The notes under the pieces were generated by a model. That model made no database searches and was not told the origin of the DNA. It saw only the letters and a list, made by a program, of their open reading frames with translations. A stretch of DNA of 29,752 nucleotides from Bacteroidota bacterium (GTDB taxonomy: Bacteria; Bacteroidota; Bacteroidia; Chitinophagales; Chitinophagaceae). Shown here piece by piece: positions 8,089 to 17,088 of the stretch (positions are counted from its first letter, which is position 1; the number at the start of each line of letters is the position of its first letter). The DNA is taken from the NCBI GenBank assembly GCA_023422565.1, contig JAFAGR010000019.1:1-29752 (forward strand), read 5' to 3'. The position numbers and the translations under genes were made by a program.

Positions 8089-9416
8089 TTCCTCCCCCCT
8101 TTCATTTTATAGGCTATAGCATCTTCAGCCACCATAGCCAATTCCCTATCATGTTCCTTTTGTGGCTCTACATATCTATCCGTTTGTTCCACTTTCACCT
8201 GCCCGTTCATCAACATGGGCAACAACCAATCCCGCAAATTAGAGAGTTGCTGATTTTGTTCTTCTACATTCTCCTGCTTCTGAAAAACTGACTTCATTTT
8301 TTTAATAAACTCTTCGACGATTAATTTCTTTGGTTTTATGATACTAATTGACTTAAATATACTTCCTGAAATTTCTTTAAAAGTTGAACCAGTGGCATTC
8401 GCTTCAATAGTAGGCATATATTGCCGTACAACATAATAGACATACTCGCATGAGTATTTCTTATTGCAGATAATTGATTTAAACCCTTGGTTTGTAGAAC
8501 ATGGAATTCTATTAATAGCTAAATACCCGACTGGTGCTCTAGAAGACATAAGAACAGATCCCCTATCAAGGATATTTAATGATGCTTTTTTTAGCCCTTT
8601 TTCAGAAACATCAAGTTCCCCTCTTGTTATGAACTTGTTTCCGACATTCATGGATAAATCTTTGGGAGTAATCCAAGGAATTCCCAATTGTGAGAAATTT
8701 TCTTCAATGAGTTTTGACGGAGTGCTTCCTCCAACTACTGTCCCTAGGTCACCTATTTGCTCGTGGCCCCACCCCTCCGGCACTTCCCTTTTCAACACTT
8801 CATTATAAACCATTTTACCACCGGCGCTTTTATAGGGCTTCCCTTCCTCATTAGGAAAATCAAACTGCACAAACCAATAATCGTACAGCGTTTTGGCCAT
8901 TTGCTCCAACTCGGAATTGATGCGCTTGTTGAGTTCTATTTTACCATCTAAAGCAGAAAGGACTGCGGCAATTTGACGTTGAGCTAATATGTTCGGAATC
9001 GAACATTTAAAATTATATAACTGATCTTTTGTGAGATTTGGGAATACCGATCCCAAAGTACCACCTAATAAACTCTTTAATTTATTATCGATAATTCCTT
9101 TTGCAAAGGCATTCAACTCCTTGCCTTCTTTATGAGAGATTGCCGCCAAGCCTCTACCTATTGCATATTTTTGGTCTGCGATATTCATTCTGCCGGTCGT
9201 AGATCCTCTGACACAAAATAAAATATCTCCTTTCTGTGCAAATCTTTTTGGATTTGTAGTGTATTGCACAGGTGTAGGATACCTGTCTGTAAATTCAGCA
9301 GGTCCATTCAATAAGGGTACACCTCTACAATCCTGATTCACAAATTCGGCTTCAGGAGATTGTCCCATTTCAATATTCAAGAAACTACTTAGGGCTACAG
9401 TGTTATGTTTGTGCAT
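8085..9416 (-). CDS. hsdS: Type I restriction-modification specificity subunit HsdS
   Basis: A 443-residue subunit with the usual two-fold layout. The first target recognition domain covers about 1-150. It is followed by the conserved helical region with QIAAVLSALDGKIELNKRIN and the LYDYWFVQFDFP motif. The second target recognition domain starts after VPEGWGHEQIGDLGTVVGG and covers about 215-385. The second conserved helix (LSNLRDWLLPMLMNGQVKV) follows. It directs the HsdM/HsdR complex to a bipartite sequence that cannot be read from the protein. The start at 9416 overlaps hsdM by 14 nt and the stop overlaps mcrB by 4 nt. The protein ends in an extra charged tail of about 30 residues beyond the conserved helix. 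Confidence 0.93.
   Translation of the reverse strand: MHKHNTVALSSFLNIEMGQSPEAEFVNQDCRGVPLLNGPAEFTDRYPTPVQYTTNPKRFAQKGDILFCVRGSTTGRMNIADQKYAIGRGLAAISHKEGKELNAFAKGIIDNKLKSLLGGTLGSVFPNLTKDQLYNFKCSIPNILAQRQIAAVLSALDGKIELNKRINSELEQMAKTLYDYWFVQFDFPNEEGKPYKSAGGKMVYNEVLKREVPEGWGHEQIGDLGTVVGGSTPSKLIEENFSQLGIPWITPKDLSMNVGNKFITRGELDVSEKGLKKASLNILDRGSVLMSSRAPVGYLAINRIPCSTNQGFKSIICNKKYSCEYVYYVVRQYMPTIEANATGSTFKEISGSIFKSISIIKPKKLIVEEFIKKMKSVFQKQENVEEQNQQLSNLRDWLLPMLMNGQVKVEQTDRYVEPQKEHDRELAMVAEDAIAYKMKGGRK
8089..8100 (-). promoter_or_regulatory. Purine-rich ribosome binding site inside the hsdS end, for mcrB
   Basis: On the minus strand the last codons of hsdS read AAA GGG GGG AGG AAA TGA, giving AGGGGGGAGGA just before the mcrB ATG. 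Strong Shine-Dalgarno sequences are uncommon in Bacteroidota. The GGAGG is only two bases from the ATG, so the G-run further up may be what pairs. Together with the ATGA overlap it points to reinitiation of translation on mcrB. Confidence 0.5.
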
Positions 9417-11043
9417 ACCTCAACCCTTTTAACTGTTCCTGTATTTCTTTATCCAAGCGGTTACCTTCTATAAATAATGCATTTACATTTTCGCTAAAGG
9501 ATTTCATTTTAGCCGCAAAATCCTCAGCGGTAATATCTACATAATCGATCTTCACCTCAAAGTACTGTCCTGCACTAAAGCTGTAATTCTTTTCTTTTAC
9601 ATCTGCCGCAGTTACAACTACTGACAAATCTTCCACTGCCTGCTTGTTATTGAACGTATCAACAATACGCGCTTCCTCGGCCTTGGTTAATACGGTGCGC
9701 TGGTTCTTTCCTTCCTTTACAGTTTCTCCGAGTTTGCTGGCATCCATCAATACAATCTGTTCACTTCCGGCTTTTTTATCAATAAAAAGTACCGATACAT
9801 TTGTACCCGTGCTTGCAAAAATATTGCTGGGCATACTTACCACACCGCGCAGCCAGCCCTTAGCGATCAGCCGCTCCCTAATCTGTTTTTCAATACCGCT
9901 TTGCGCAGTAATAAAACCGGTCGGCACCACCACGGCAGCCTTTCCCGTATTATTAAGACTGTGCATGATGTGCTGAATAAATAGCAGGTAAATGGCCATG
10001 CTTTCTTTTTTGGCCTTAGGCACATTAGGAATGCCGGCGAAAAAACGCTCTTTGAAAAGGTCTTTCTCCAGGTCTTTTCTAAAATCGCTGAAGTCGAGTT
10101 TAAAGGGCGGATTACTTACAATGTAATCGAACTCCTGCTTTCCTAAATAAAATGGCTCTTGTATGGTGTTGGTCTTAATAACATTGGGAATGCTATGGGT
10201 TAGGTTATTGAGGATAAGGTTAAGGCGCAGCATGGTACTGCTCTTTTGCGAAATATCCTCGGAGTAAATGGTGCATTTGTCTTCGCCTACCTTATGCGCA
10301 AGGCTCATAAGTAGGGAGCCTGATCCTACACTCGGGTCATAACATTTTTTATTTCCCTTTTCATTCTTATCAACAAGAATATTGGCAATAATTCGGGATA
10401 CGGCATTAGGTGTATAGTATTCGGCGTACTTACCACCGCTATCGCTGTTGTAATCCTTTATAAGATATTCAAAAATATCTTTAAAGAAATCGTACTTCTC
10501 ATCAAAGTATGCTTCAAAGCTTTCTTCAAAGCTAAACTCGAACAGTTTATTGATGAGCGCTTTGCAAAAGGCGTCCCGTTGAGATGAATCGGTAATAAAA
10601 TTACTCAGCTCGTCAAACAGTTTATCCTTTGCACCGGTGTAGGATTTAATGGAAAACACATCGGCATTTTCCACACTAATGTCGCGCAGGGTATCATCAA
10701 AGGTTTTGGCAAAGTCGCCTGTGTTTTGAATGTTGTGCAAGTGGGTGATCAACTGGTGGGGCTTAAGACGCGGCACATTTTCATCCAGGCTGTCCATTAA
10801 CAGGTCGCGCTCTTCCTCATCCATCGCTTCCAACTGTGCATTAAAATCTTTTGCGAGAGCCAGTTCTGGTTTTAGCTTTTTGACTTCATAACGAAACTTA
10901 TCGTTAAGAAATTTATACAGAAATACCTGCGAAATAATTTTAAACTCGTTGCCATCGTTACCCAAACCATAGTTGGCGCATACAGCTTTAAGGTTATCTA
11001 TAAGCTGTTTGGTTTTGGTGGTGTAGGTTAAATCAATTGTCAT
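9403..11043 (-). CDS. hsdM: Type I restriction-modification N6-adenine methyltransferase HsdM
   Basis: A 546-residue methyltransferase subunit. It has the N-terminal helical HsdM domain (about 10-170), the KYAEYYTPNAVSRII segment (205-219), the SAM-binding motif DPSVGSGSL (236-244) and the catalytic NPPF (311-314) typical of N6-adenine methylation. The C-terminal part (about 470-546) should contact HsdS. It protects the host sites and forms the core of the restriction complex. It starts 3 nt after the hsdR stop and overlaps hsdS, so it sits in the middle of a gapless operon. Length and motifs are normal, with no sign of decay. Confidence 0.95.
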   Translation of the reverse strand: MTIDLTYTTKTKQLIDNLKAVCANYGLGNDGNEFKIISQVFLYKFLNDKFRYEVKKLKPELALAKDFNAQLEAMDEEERDLLMDSLDENVPRLKPHQLITHLHNIQNTGDFAKTFDDTLRDISVENADVFSIKSYTGAKDKLFDELSNFITDSSQRDAFCKALINKLFEFSFEESFEAYFDEKYDFFKDIFEYLIKDYNSDSGGKYAEYYTPNAVSRIIANILVDKNEKGNKKCYDPSVGSGSLLMSLAHKVGEDKCTIYSEDISQKSSTMLRLNLILNNLTHSIPNVIKTNTIQEPFYLGKQEFDYIVSNPPFKLDFSDFRKDLEKDLFKERFFAGIPNVPKAKKESMAIYLLFIQHIMHSLNNTGKAAVVVPTGFITAQSGIEKQIRERLIAKGWLRGVVSMPSNIFASTGTNVSVLFIDKKAGSEQIVLMDASKLGETVKEGKNQRTVLTKAEEARIVDTFNNKQAVEDLSVVVTAADVKEKNYSFSAGQYFEVKIDYVDITAEDFAAKMKSFSENVNALFIEGNRLDKEIQEQLKGLRYAQT

Positions 11044-11046
11044 TTG

Positions 11047-14000
11047 TTAGTGTAGTGGTTGGTACAAATTGAAATACTCCCGGGCAATTAAGCCAGTTAT
11101 ATTCTTCCGGGTTTCTGTATCGAGATCCAGTTTTTCCTGCTGCACAAAATTCTGGGCAACCAGTTTAAGAACATACCGGTCGAACAGGGCTTCATTGGCT
11201 AAGTAATCTTCCTGACCTTCGAGGCGCGAATCTACTTCCTTTTTCACTTGCATTAGTGCCCTATGCAGCTGTATTTCTTTTGAATTGAGTGTTCCTTTTT
11301 CCGTTAGGCGTTTATGAATGCGTGCATACTTTTCATCATTGCTGTATTTGGCTCTCAGCAATGCATTTTTACGATTCAGCTCCTTGGCTTCATCATAAAT
11401 TTTGCGCAGCAGCGGCAAATTTTCGAACAATTCCTCCTGTGTTGTTTCCGTTATATTTTTATTTTTAAATATGCGTTCCAGTTCTTCTTTTAAACTTACA
11501 AATTGCGGATCTTGGGTATCAAAATTATCCTGCAATGCTGTGCGGGTTTTGCCCAACTGATCTTTAAGTTCGTCTGCAAGTTTCAGTTCTTCTTCGCCCA
11601 CTTTTATGAACTGGAAAACAATATCTTCCAACGCAGTGTCAAGCAGATTCTGCGTTGCTCCATCCTTTCCGATGTTTTCTACAAAGTTGAGATTATCTAG
11701 CCGGTTCTGAGCTTCGATTAGTAACCTGTTCAACACTTCAAAATCCACCAGCTGCCCCAAGCCTTCGTAGCCATTAATGGCAATCATGTTTTTGAGTTCC
11801 TTAGCTGTGCGAAGCGCTTTAACTAGTCGCAGTATTTCATTCTTATCAGTCAGTTGCGCTATCTGTCGGGAAAACAATTCCCGGTTTTCAGTATTGTAGT
11901 GAAACAGCGTTTCGGTAATTGAATCAATTTCCTCCCTTATTTCCTGCTCTGATTTAAAGAGTTGATTATAAAATTCCGCTTCATCGCCCAACTGGTCTTG
12001 CAGTTCCTGAAAATACAATTGATTGGTGCGGTCGAAAGCCTTGGAGATGTCAGCAAAATCCACCACATATCCATACTGGTAGTTTCTATATGGGCGATTA
12101 ACACGGGTGAGTGTTTGTAGCAGGTTATGATCTTGTATGACACGAGCCAGGTACAACTTCTTTAACCGCTTTGCATCGAAACCGGTTAGCAGCATGTTAT
12201 ATACAAACACAATGTCAACCTTCGCTGCCTTGTAAGCCTTAATGAGTTCTTCGCGAATCGCCTTATCATTTTCATCGTGCAGTATTAGTGCAGCTGTCAA
12301 TTTTCGCGTTTCACGTTTGCCATACGGAACGTACGGTTCGGCTGCCACTGACAACAATTTTGCTGCATCGGTTTCCTGACGCCCATGTTCTTCTTCAAAC
12401 AACTGAAACAACGTCTTCGCCTGATTGGATGAATCGCATACAACCATGGCGCCTAAACTTTCGTCTCGCCAATGATCCCGGAACTTTTGCAGATCATCCA
12501 GAATATATTTCAAAAGGCCGGCTGCAAACTTCCGGTGAGCAAATACCTGCTTTGAAGTAATATCACCCTTCAACAGCCTTATCTCCTCCATCAGTTCCTG
12601 CATTTCCATTTTAAAAGAAGGTTGGATTTCTTCCCTTATCAGGCGCAATGTGTAACCGTCTGCAATACTCCGGTTGTAATAGTATTTATGAAAATAATTT
12701 CCGAATAGCAATTTAGAATCGTAGTCCTTGGCTACTTCTCTTAAAAGCGGTGTGCCGGTAAGTGCAATAAGTACAGCTGACTTGTCGGAATTTATAAGAT
12801 TGGCGAGATAGTTACCTTTCGGATTATAACTGCGGTGTGCTTCATCTAAAAAATAAATTCGTTGTGTATTAATATCATAGTCAACAGCATCTTTTACCAT
12901 AGAATCCTCGCTGAACTTCTGAATATTCACCACAGTTATCTCGGCCCTGCCACTATCGTTTTTAACAGCACCTTTTATCTGGAGATCATTCATGAACTCC
13001 GTTCGTGAATTGACGGAGTTGACTTTCAATCCCCTGTTAGAAAACTCGGTGCTGGCCTGTTCCAAGAGGTCTAACCGGTCAACCACAAAATAAAATTTCG
13101 GAATGACGTGTTGCTTCTGGTAATAATCTGTAAGGTGTTTTACATTGTAATAAGCCAGTGCCGTTTTACCGGAACCCTGCGTGTGCCAGACTATGCCTTT
13201 CCGCTTTCCTTCGCCCAATTTCGCCGTAATGGCCATGGTAGCAAAAAGTTGCGGATAGCGCATGATGTGCTTTTGCAAACTGCTTTCTTCCTGTACATAT
13301 GCAATGGCATATTGCAGGATGAACTGTAAACGTTCCCTCGAGAAAAGGCTGGTAAGGATGCGGTGTGTGGGCGTATTAGGCTCCTTATTTATTTTGAACT
13401 CGGGGCTATGCTTAATTACCTGCAGGTTGTTGTCGCGTAATACATCATTTTCCAGCTGCTCGCTAACAGTTAACAGCTTTTGCTGAACAGGATAATCCTC
13501 ATCTTCCCGGAAATAACTGAAACTAAGATCGGCATAAGCTGATGTAGCATAGAATGCACCGAAAACGGGCTCCACAATACCATCTTCATACTCCATGTTA
13601 TTAGAAAACACCATCAACTGGGTAATATTGGCAAAGCGGCGGAAGTGTTTATTTTTGAAACGGGTATTGATGCGGCTACGTTCCGCCAGCACGCCTTCTT
13701 TATTGTGCGGCTTCTTTACTTCAATAAAGGCCAAGGGCATTCCATTGATCAGGAGCGTTATATCCGGCCTGAATTCTTCTTCATTATTCTTAGAAGTTAG
13801 CTCCGTGGTAACATGAAACTTATTCTCATTAAAGTTGTCGAAGTCGATGAGTTTAATCCCGGACCGGGAGGTTATGCGCTCATAAAATTTCTTGCCCAAA
13901 TCTTCATAGTCAAGTTCCAGGCATAATTCGTCCAGCACCCGAAGGAGTTCTTCTTTACTTACCTGTTCTTTATTAATTCGATGAACATTTTCAATAAAAA

Positions 14001-14124
14001 GTTCCGTGAAAATATTGGTGTCATCTCTCCTTACTTGTTTCGCAAGAGGAATATACTCATAGCCTAGCTTAATGAGATGAAGTATAGCGGGGATTTTTAC
14101 TCTTGAGTTTTCGTTGAAGGCCAT
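11047..14124 (-). CDS. hsdR: Type I restriction endonuclease and translocase subunit HsdR
   Basis: A 1025-residue motor subunit. The N-terminal nuclease has RPDITLLINGMPLAFIEVKKP with D121, E135 and K137 of the PD-(D/E)XK site. The superfamily 2 helicase follows with Walker A TQGSGKT (315-321), DEAH (427-430) and TGTP (456-459). The second RecA-like half includes the GFDAKRLKKLYLAR segment. A long helical C-terminal region (about 740-1025) should dock on HsdM. It pumps DNA and cuts away from unmodified sites. It is the first gene of the strictly coupled block; 62 nt separate it from the phospholipase D-like gene upstream. All expected motifs are intact. Confidence 0.95.
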   Translation of the reverse strand: MAFNENSRVKIPAILHLIKLGYEYIPLAKQVRRDDTNIFTELFIENVHRINKEQVSKEELLRVLDELCLELDYEDLGKKFYERITSRSGIKLIDFDNFNENKFHVTTELTSKNNEEEFRPDITLLINGMPLAFIEVKKPHNKEGVLAERSRINTRFKNKHFRRFANITQLMVFSNNMEYEDGIVEPVFGAFYATSAYADLSFSYFREDEDYPVQQKLLTVSEQLENDVLRDNNLQVIKHSPEFKINKEPNTPTHRILTSLFSRERLQFILQYAIAYVQEESSLQKHIMRYPQLFATMAITAKLGEGKRKGIVWHTQGSGKTALAYYNVKHLTDYYQKQHVIPKFYFVVDRLDLLEQASTEFSNRGLKVNSVNSRTEFMNDLQIKGAVKNDSGRAEITVVNIQKFSEDSMVKDAVDYDINTQRIYFLDEAHRSYNPKGNYLANLINSDKSAVLIALTGTPLLREVAKDYDSKLLFGNYFHKYYYNRSIADGYTLRLIREEIQPSFKMEMQELMEEIRLLKGDITSKQVFAHRKFAAGLLKYILDDLQKFRDHWRDESLGAMVVCDSSNQAKTLFQLFEEEHGRQETDAAKLLSVAAEPYVPYGKRETRKLTAALILHDENDKAIREELIKAYKAAKVDIVFVYNMLLTGFDAKRLKKLYLARVIQDHNLLQTLTRVNRPYRNYQYGYVVDFADISKAFDRTNQLYFQELQDQLGDEAEFYNQLFKSEQEIREEIDSITETLFHYNTENRELFSRQIAQLTDKNEILRLVKALRTAKELKNMIAINGYEGLGQLVDFEVLNRLLIEAQNRLDNLNFVENIGKDGATQNLLDTALEDIVFQFIKVGEEELKLADELKDQLGKTRTALQDNFDTQDPQFVSLKEELERIFKNKNITETTQEELFENLPLLRKIYDEAKELNRKNALLRAKYSNDEKYARIHKRLTEKGTLNSKEIQLHRALMQVKKEVDSRLEGQEDYLANEALFDRYVLKLVAQNFVQQEKLDLDTETRKNITGLIAREYFNLYQPLH

Positions 14125-14186
14125 GTTGATTGCTACTACAATTTTTAATTTTTCAGGGTTCTCTCTCTTAGAAAATATTGATTTAA

Positions 14187-15401
14187 TTACTGCAAATAAT
14201 AAAGACTATCCAAAAAAGCAGCCCTTGCGTTACTGACCATTCTTTCAATTTCATTTTTTGGTTCAGGATTCTGCCACCATTCGCAGTCATAGATTCTCTC
14301 AATGATATCATCCCAATACCGCTCATAATTCATATTAGTTTGAATAATGCCAAAGTCTTTGCTTAAGTTGGCTTTATTCTCATCATCATAACAAACGAAT
14401 ACATCTGGTCTTTTCATGGCCAACAGTCGTGATGCAGTAGCAATGTTATTCGCATTTTCTAGTCTTGAACCCTTAAAAATTCGCTGATAATAATTGACGA
14501 ATCTTACATAATGTCTTTTAGTAATCTGGCCGGATAAGGGGATTTGGTCAAGAGCTTTCGATAAATCGTTTGAATTCGAGATAATTTTATTCTTATAGAT
14601 TCCGGCTCCTTTCATGCTTCCAAAATATCCCCAATCTTCGGCACCTGGAACGTTTAGCTTATTTGGAATGCCTGCTATAAACTTTCTTTCTTCCTCCAGT
14701 AATTCATTAAAGTGCTCTTCACGTGAAAAGAGATCGTTAGCAATTTGGAGAACTCTCAACCTTTTTTCAACTCCATGGGCAGTTTCATTGACAACTTGAG
14801 CTATAAACTCTCCCCAAGACTTATTAATAATGCCTACTTCATGAATAGGCTTTGATGTCCGTTTCGCGCTTCCGTATTGACCTGACAGGCTGTTAACCTT
14901 TTTTCGTTGAATCTTCCAAGTGGTTCGGTATTTTTCAAGCAGCTTTTCAGAAAATGCTTTCCCTTCTGACCATTCTTTCTCAATGAATTCCTTTGCTTGC
15001 TTGAATATTAGTTTGGAACCATCGTCCTTTTGTGAAATCAAAACTGTAGCTTCTCTGTTTGAGCTAAATGCCGCATTTGTGAAATTTCCACTACCTACGA
15101 GCATTTCCCACTCAACATCAGAATTTAGGAAGAGATAAATTTTGGGATGAAAGGTTCCTTCGGGTTGCAGGATATAGCGAACTTTCTTATTATCTATGAA
15201 AGCCGCAATAAAATCGGGGTGAGTTTGATAAAAGTGAATGCCTATTACAATTCGCTTGATTTTTTCCTCCATCGCCCTTAGTTCCTCTATGGGCTTCGAG
15301 TTTATTCCTGCCCAAGCTGACGCCCAATAATAAAATGAATATTTCTTTGCGAGCCTTAGAAACTCTCTTTCAAATTCGGATTGTTTAGTTAGTAACTTCA
15401 T
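14187..15401 (-). CDS. Phospholipase D-fold protein, probable nuclease
   Basis: A 404-residue protein with one HKD-type site: HPKIYLF (H85, K87) followed by GSGNFT (103-108) and N115/E117, the layout of the PLD-like superfamily members that include the BfiI and Nuc nucleases. These act as dimers, since each chain brings half of the site. The C-terminal 250 residues are not familiar to me apart from a conserved-looking block near the end (RPDVFVCYDDENKANL, about 336-351). The gene lies 62 nt upstream of hsdR in the same direction, in the place taken by mrr in the E. coli immigration control region. It may be a restriction nuclease in its own right or an accessory of the type I system. The function is inferred. 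Confidence 0.75.
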   Translation of the reverse strand: MKLLTKQSEFEREFLRLAKKYSFYYWASAWAGINSKPIEELRAMEEKIKRIVIGIHFYQTHPDFIAAFIDNKKVRYILQPEGTFHPKIYLFLNSDVEWEMLVGSGNFTNAAFSSNREATVLISQKDDGSKLIFKQAKEFIEKEWSEGKAFSEKLLEKYRTTWKIQRKKVNSLSGQYGSAKRTSKPIHEVGIINKSWGEFIAQVVNETAHGVEKRLRVLQIANDLFSREEHFNELLEEERKFIAGIPNKLNVPGAEDWGYFGSMKGAGIYKNKIISNSNDLSKALDQIPLSGQITKRHYVRFVNYYQRIFKGSRLENANNIATASRLLAMKRPDVFVCYDDENKANLSKDFGIIQTNMNYERYWDDIIERIYDCEWWQNPEPKNEIERMVSNARAAFLDSLYYLQ

Positions 15402-15521
15402 AAAATTCCCTTTATTTGCAATTCTTGATCACCAGATCAATATAAACTATTTTAATTCTAGTGACGTCGGCCACCTTGGCGAAAAGTGGTTGTACAGTTC
15501 TAGTGAAAGAAAACTGAATTT
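15402..15521. promoter_or_regulatory. Spacer with inverted repeat upstream of the PLD-like gene
   Basis: The 120-nt gap is the largest in the minus-strand series and may contain a promoter for the PLD-hsd-mcr block. A perfect inverted repeat TTGATC-acca-GATCAA lies at 425-440 of the 15 kb line (15425-15440), about 24 nt upstream of the PLD-like start. It could be an operator. The word TTCTAGTGA also occurs twice further upstream, near 15456 and 15498. No clear TAnnTTTG element is visible. Confidence 0.35.
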
Positions 15522-16199
15522 CTATGAATTTTTGGATTTAAGGAAGTGATTATTCTTCTTCTCCTTCGTTCGTAGATTCATTAAAACTTGCTCACGAAAC
15601 AATTCCCACTCTTCCTGAAAACGTGTTTCGATTTTCAAATCAGTAAGCGCTACAAAATGTAGCCGACCATTAAATTCTTCTGCATTCTTAAGGTCTTTTT
15701 CAGTAATGGATGGCTTCAAAACTACTACTGCAATTTTAAAATCCTTCATATCATGCTTGGTTAGAATCTCCAGCCTTTTGTACAATACATCTTTTTTGTC
15801 TGTATGTTTCTTCAATTTAATTTTCGAAAATTGCTCGTACAATTTAGAAAACTCAGGGTGGCCCAGGTAATACTTTATCTGTTCGTCAAGATAGGAACCA
15901 TCATCAGTTTTCAATTCCACTAGCAGCACAGTTCCATTACTATCGCCACTAACAGGTCCTTGATACTTACTACTAAACATTAAGTAATCAATATGGGCAG
16001 CATGGTCCGATTTTTCTGACTTTTTAAGAGGAAATTCAGGAACCAAATACTCAGCATTCTTAAAAATCGTTTTTTGCTGGATGATGTCATTCAGGAAAAG
16101 ATTAATAAAAATATCAATTCGCCTTTCTCCCTGGTAGTATGGATACTTCAAGTTGGTCGCTAATAATTTAAAAACTTCTTCAATGAATATTGTACTCAT
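15522..16199 (-). CDS. PD-(D/E)XK-like protein, possible nuclease
   Basis: A 225-residue protein. The middle part fits a PD-(D/E)XK fold: an acidic residue in YLVPEFPL, then AHIDYLMFS with the likely catalytic Asp, then TVLLVELKTDDGSY with the ExK pair. An alpha helix follows (LDEQIKYYLGHPEFSKLYEQF), which is the usual order. The C-terminal third is basic and ends in a lysine-rich tail. No DNA-binding or ATPase domain is fused to it. It lies 17 nt downstream of the sigma4/alpha-CTD fusion gene and probably belongs to the same transcript. I infer a nuclease but cannot name the family; it could also be a nuclease-fold protein that lost activity. Confidence 0.6.
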   Translation of the reverse strand: MSTIFIEEVFKLLATNLKYPYYQGERRIDIFINLFLNDIIQQKTIFKNAEYLVPEFPLKKSEKSDHAAHIDYLMFSSKYQGPVSGDSNGTVLLVELKTDDGSYLDEQIKYYLGHPEFSKLYEQFSKIKLKKHTDKKDVLYKRLEILTKHDMKDFKIAVVVLKPSITEKDLKNAEEFNGRLHFVALTDLKIETRFQEEWELFREQVLMNLRTKEKKNNHFLKSKNS

Positions 16200-16216
16200 A
16201 TTCTCTGGTTGATGGG

Positions 16217-16717
16217 CTATTTAATTGTTATTCCAAATTCTTCTGCTCTAACCACAATTTCATTTATAGTTTTCGTGCCCACCTGCGGCACCGCTTGAAG
16301 TTGTTTGATATTTAGACCGGTCAACTCTTTCAGGGATTTGATCCCCACCGAATCCAACACCTTCCGGGCCCTTGGCGTAAAAGGCATGTCTGCGATAGGT
16401 ATATTCAATCGTTCATGTTTGAAATCTCCCGGACTCTCTTTTCTTACTTGATTTTTGTCACCACCTTCTGCCATTTTTACCTTGATCATTAGGCTTTGCA
16501 AATGGAAAAACAATTTTCCAAAAGCATTATCCATTAACTGTTTAACCCTGGCCTCAGTGAGATTGGTATCAACTGCTATCTCAGAATAAAATCTGTCGTT
16601 CAGATATTGATTTAAAACATACTTCTCATGCTCCGTTAGCGGACTTTCCTCCAGGAAACCGGAATCAACCAGGAATTTTTTAAGCCAGATGTTTGTCATA
16701 CTTCGCTTTTTCCTCAC
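16217..16717 (-). CDS. Sigma region 4-like HTH fused to an RNA polymerase alpha-CTD-like domain
   Basis: A 166-residue protein with two parts. Residues 25-75 (LTEHEKYVLNQYL, EIAVDTNLTEARVKQLM, AFGKLFFHL) read as a sigma-70 region 4-like helix-turn-helix. Residues 103-165 read as the helix-hairpin-helix fold of the RNA polymerase alpha C-terminal domain: PFTPRARKVLDSVGIKSLKEL and AVPQVGTKTINEI line up with the E. coli domain. The residues matching the DNA-contacting R265 and K298 are kept (R116, K149), while N268 is replaced by Lys. A charged linker (80-102) joins the parts. It lacks the rest of either protein. I infer a DNA-binding regulator that may recruit or mimic RNA polymerase parts. It begins 7 nt after the preceding gene. 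A start at Met7 is also possible. Confidence 0.7.
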   Translation of the reverse strand: MRKKRSMTNIWLKKFLVDSGFLEESPLTEHEKYVLNQYLNDRFYSEIAVDTNLTEARVKQLMDNAFGKLFFHLQSLMIKVKMAEGGDKNQVRKESPGDFKHERLNIPIADMPFTPRARKVLDSVGIKSLKELTGLNIKQLQAVPQVGTKTINEIVVRAEEFGITIK

Positions 16718-16724
16718 TGATTTA

Positions 16725-17060
16725 TTACTTAACCATTTTTAAATAGTTCCTTATTTCCCCTGCACTCTGCAAAAGTTCCGTATCACAAAAAGGAAAGGAG
16801 TTGTTTGTTTGTGGAGAAAATCTTTCACCATTATCTTCAGCATATTTCGCGGGCTCGCGAAATTTTCCTTTTCCCCGTTCCTTCATAATTACCGCCTGAA
16901 CTCCCGGGTAAGGAATTGCTATCTGTAAACCTGTTGATTCACTTTCGTAGAGGTCGTTTGTGTTCAAACGCATTTTTACTTCCTTTCCCTGTAACAGAGA
17001 TTCGGGGCAAAGGCCTGTGAAATCCATAAAATATTCCGATGATGACATTTCTGTATTCAT
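16725..17060 (-). CDS. Hypothetical protein, 111 residues
   Basis: I do not recognise this protein. The centre (about 27-65) has KEVKMRLNTNDLYESESTGLQIAIP and PGVQAVIMKERGKGKFR, which looks like a compact beta-strand domain with a basic G/K-rich loop. A Cys-Pro pair precedes it and a helix closes the protein (TELLQSAGEIRNYLKM). There is no signal peptide or membrane segment. It is 28 nt after the SLOG gene and 7 nt before the sigma4/alpha-CTD gene, so it is surely co-transcribed. Its place in the set is the only clue to a role. Confidence 0.6.
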   Translation of the reverse strand: MNTEMSSSEYFMDFTGLCPESLLQGKEVKMRLNTNDLYESESTGLQIAIPYPGVQAVIMKERGKGKFREPAKYAEDNGERFSPQTNNSFPFCDTELLQSAGEIRNYLKMVK

Positions 17061-17088
17061 AATTTATTTTTACTAACCACTAAAAAAT

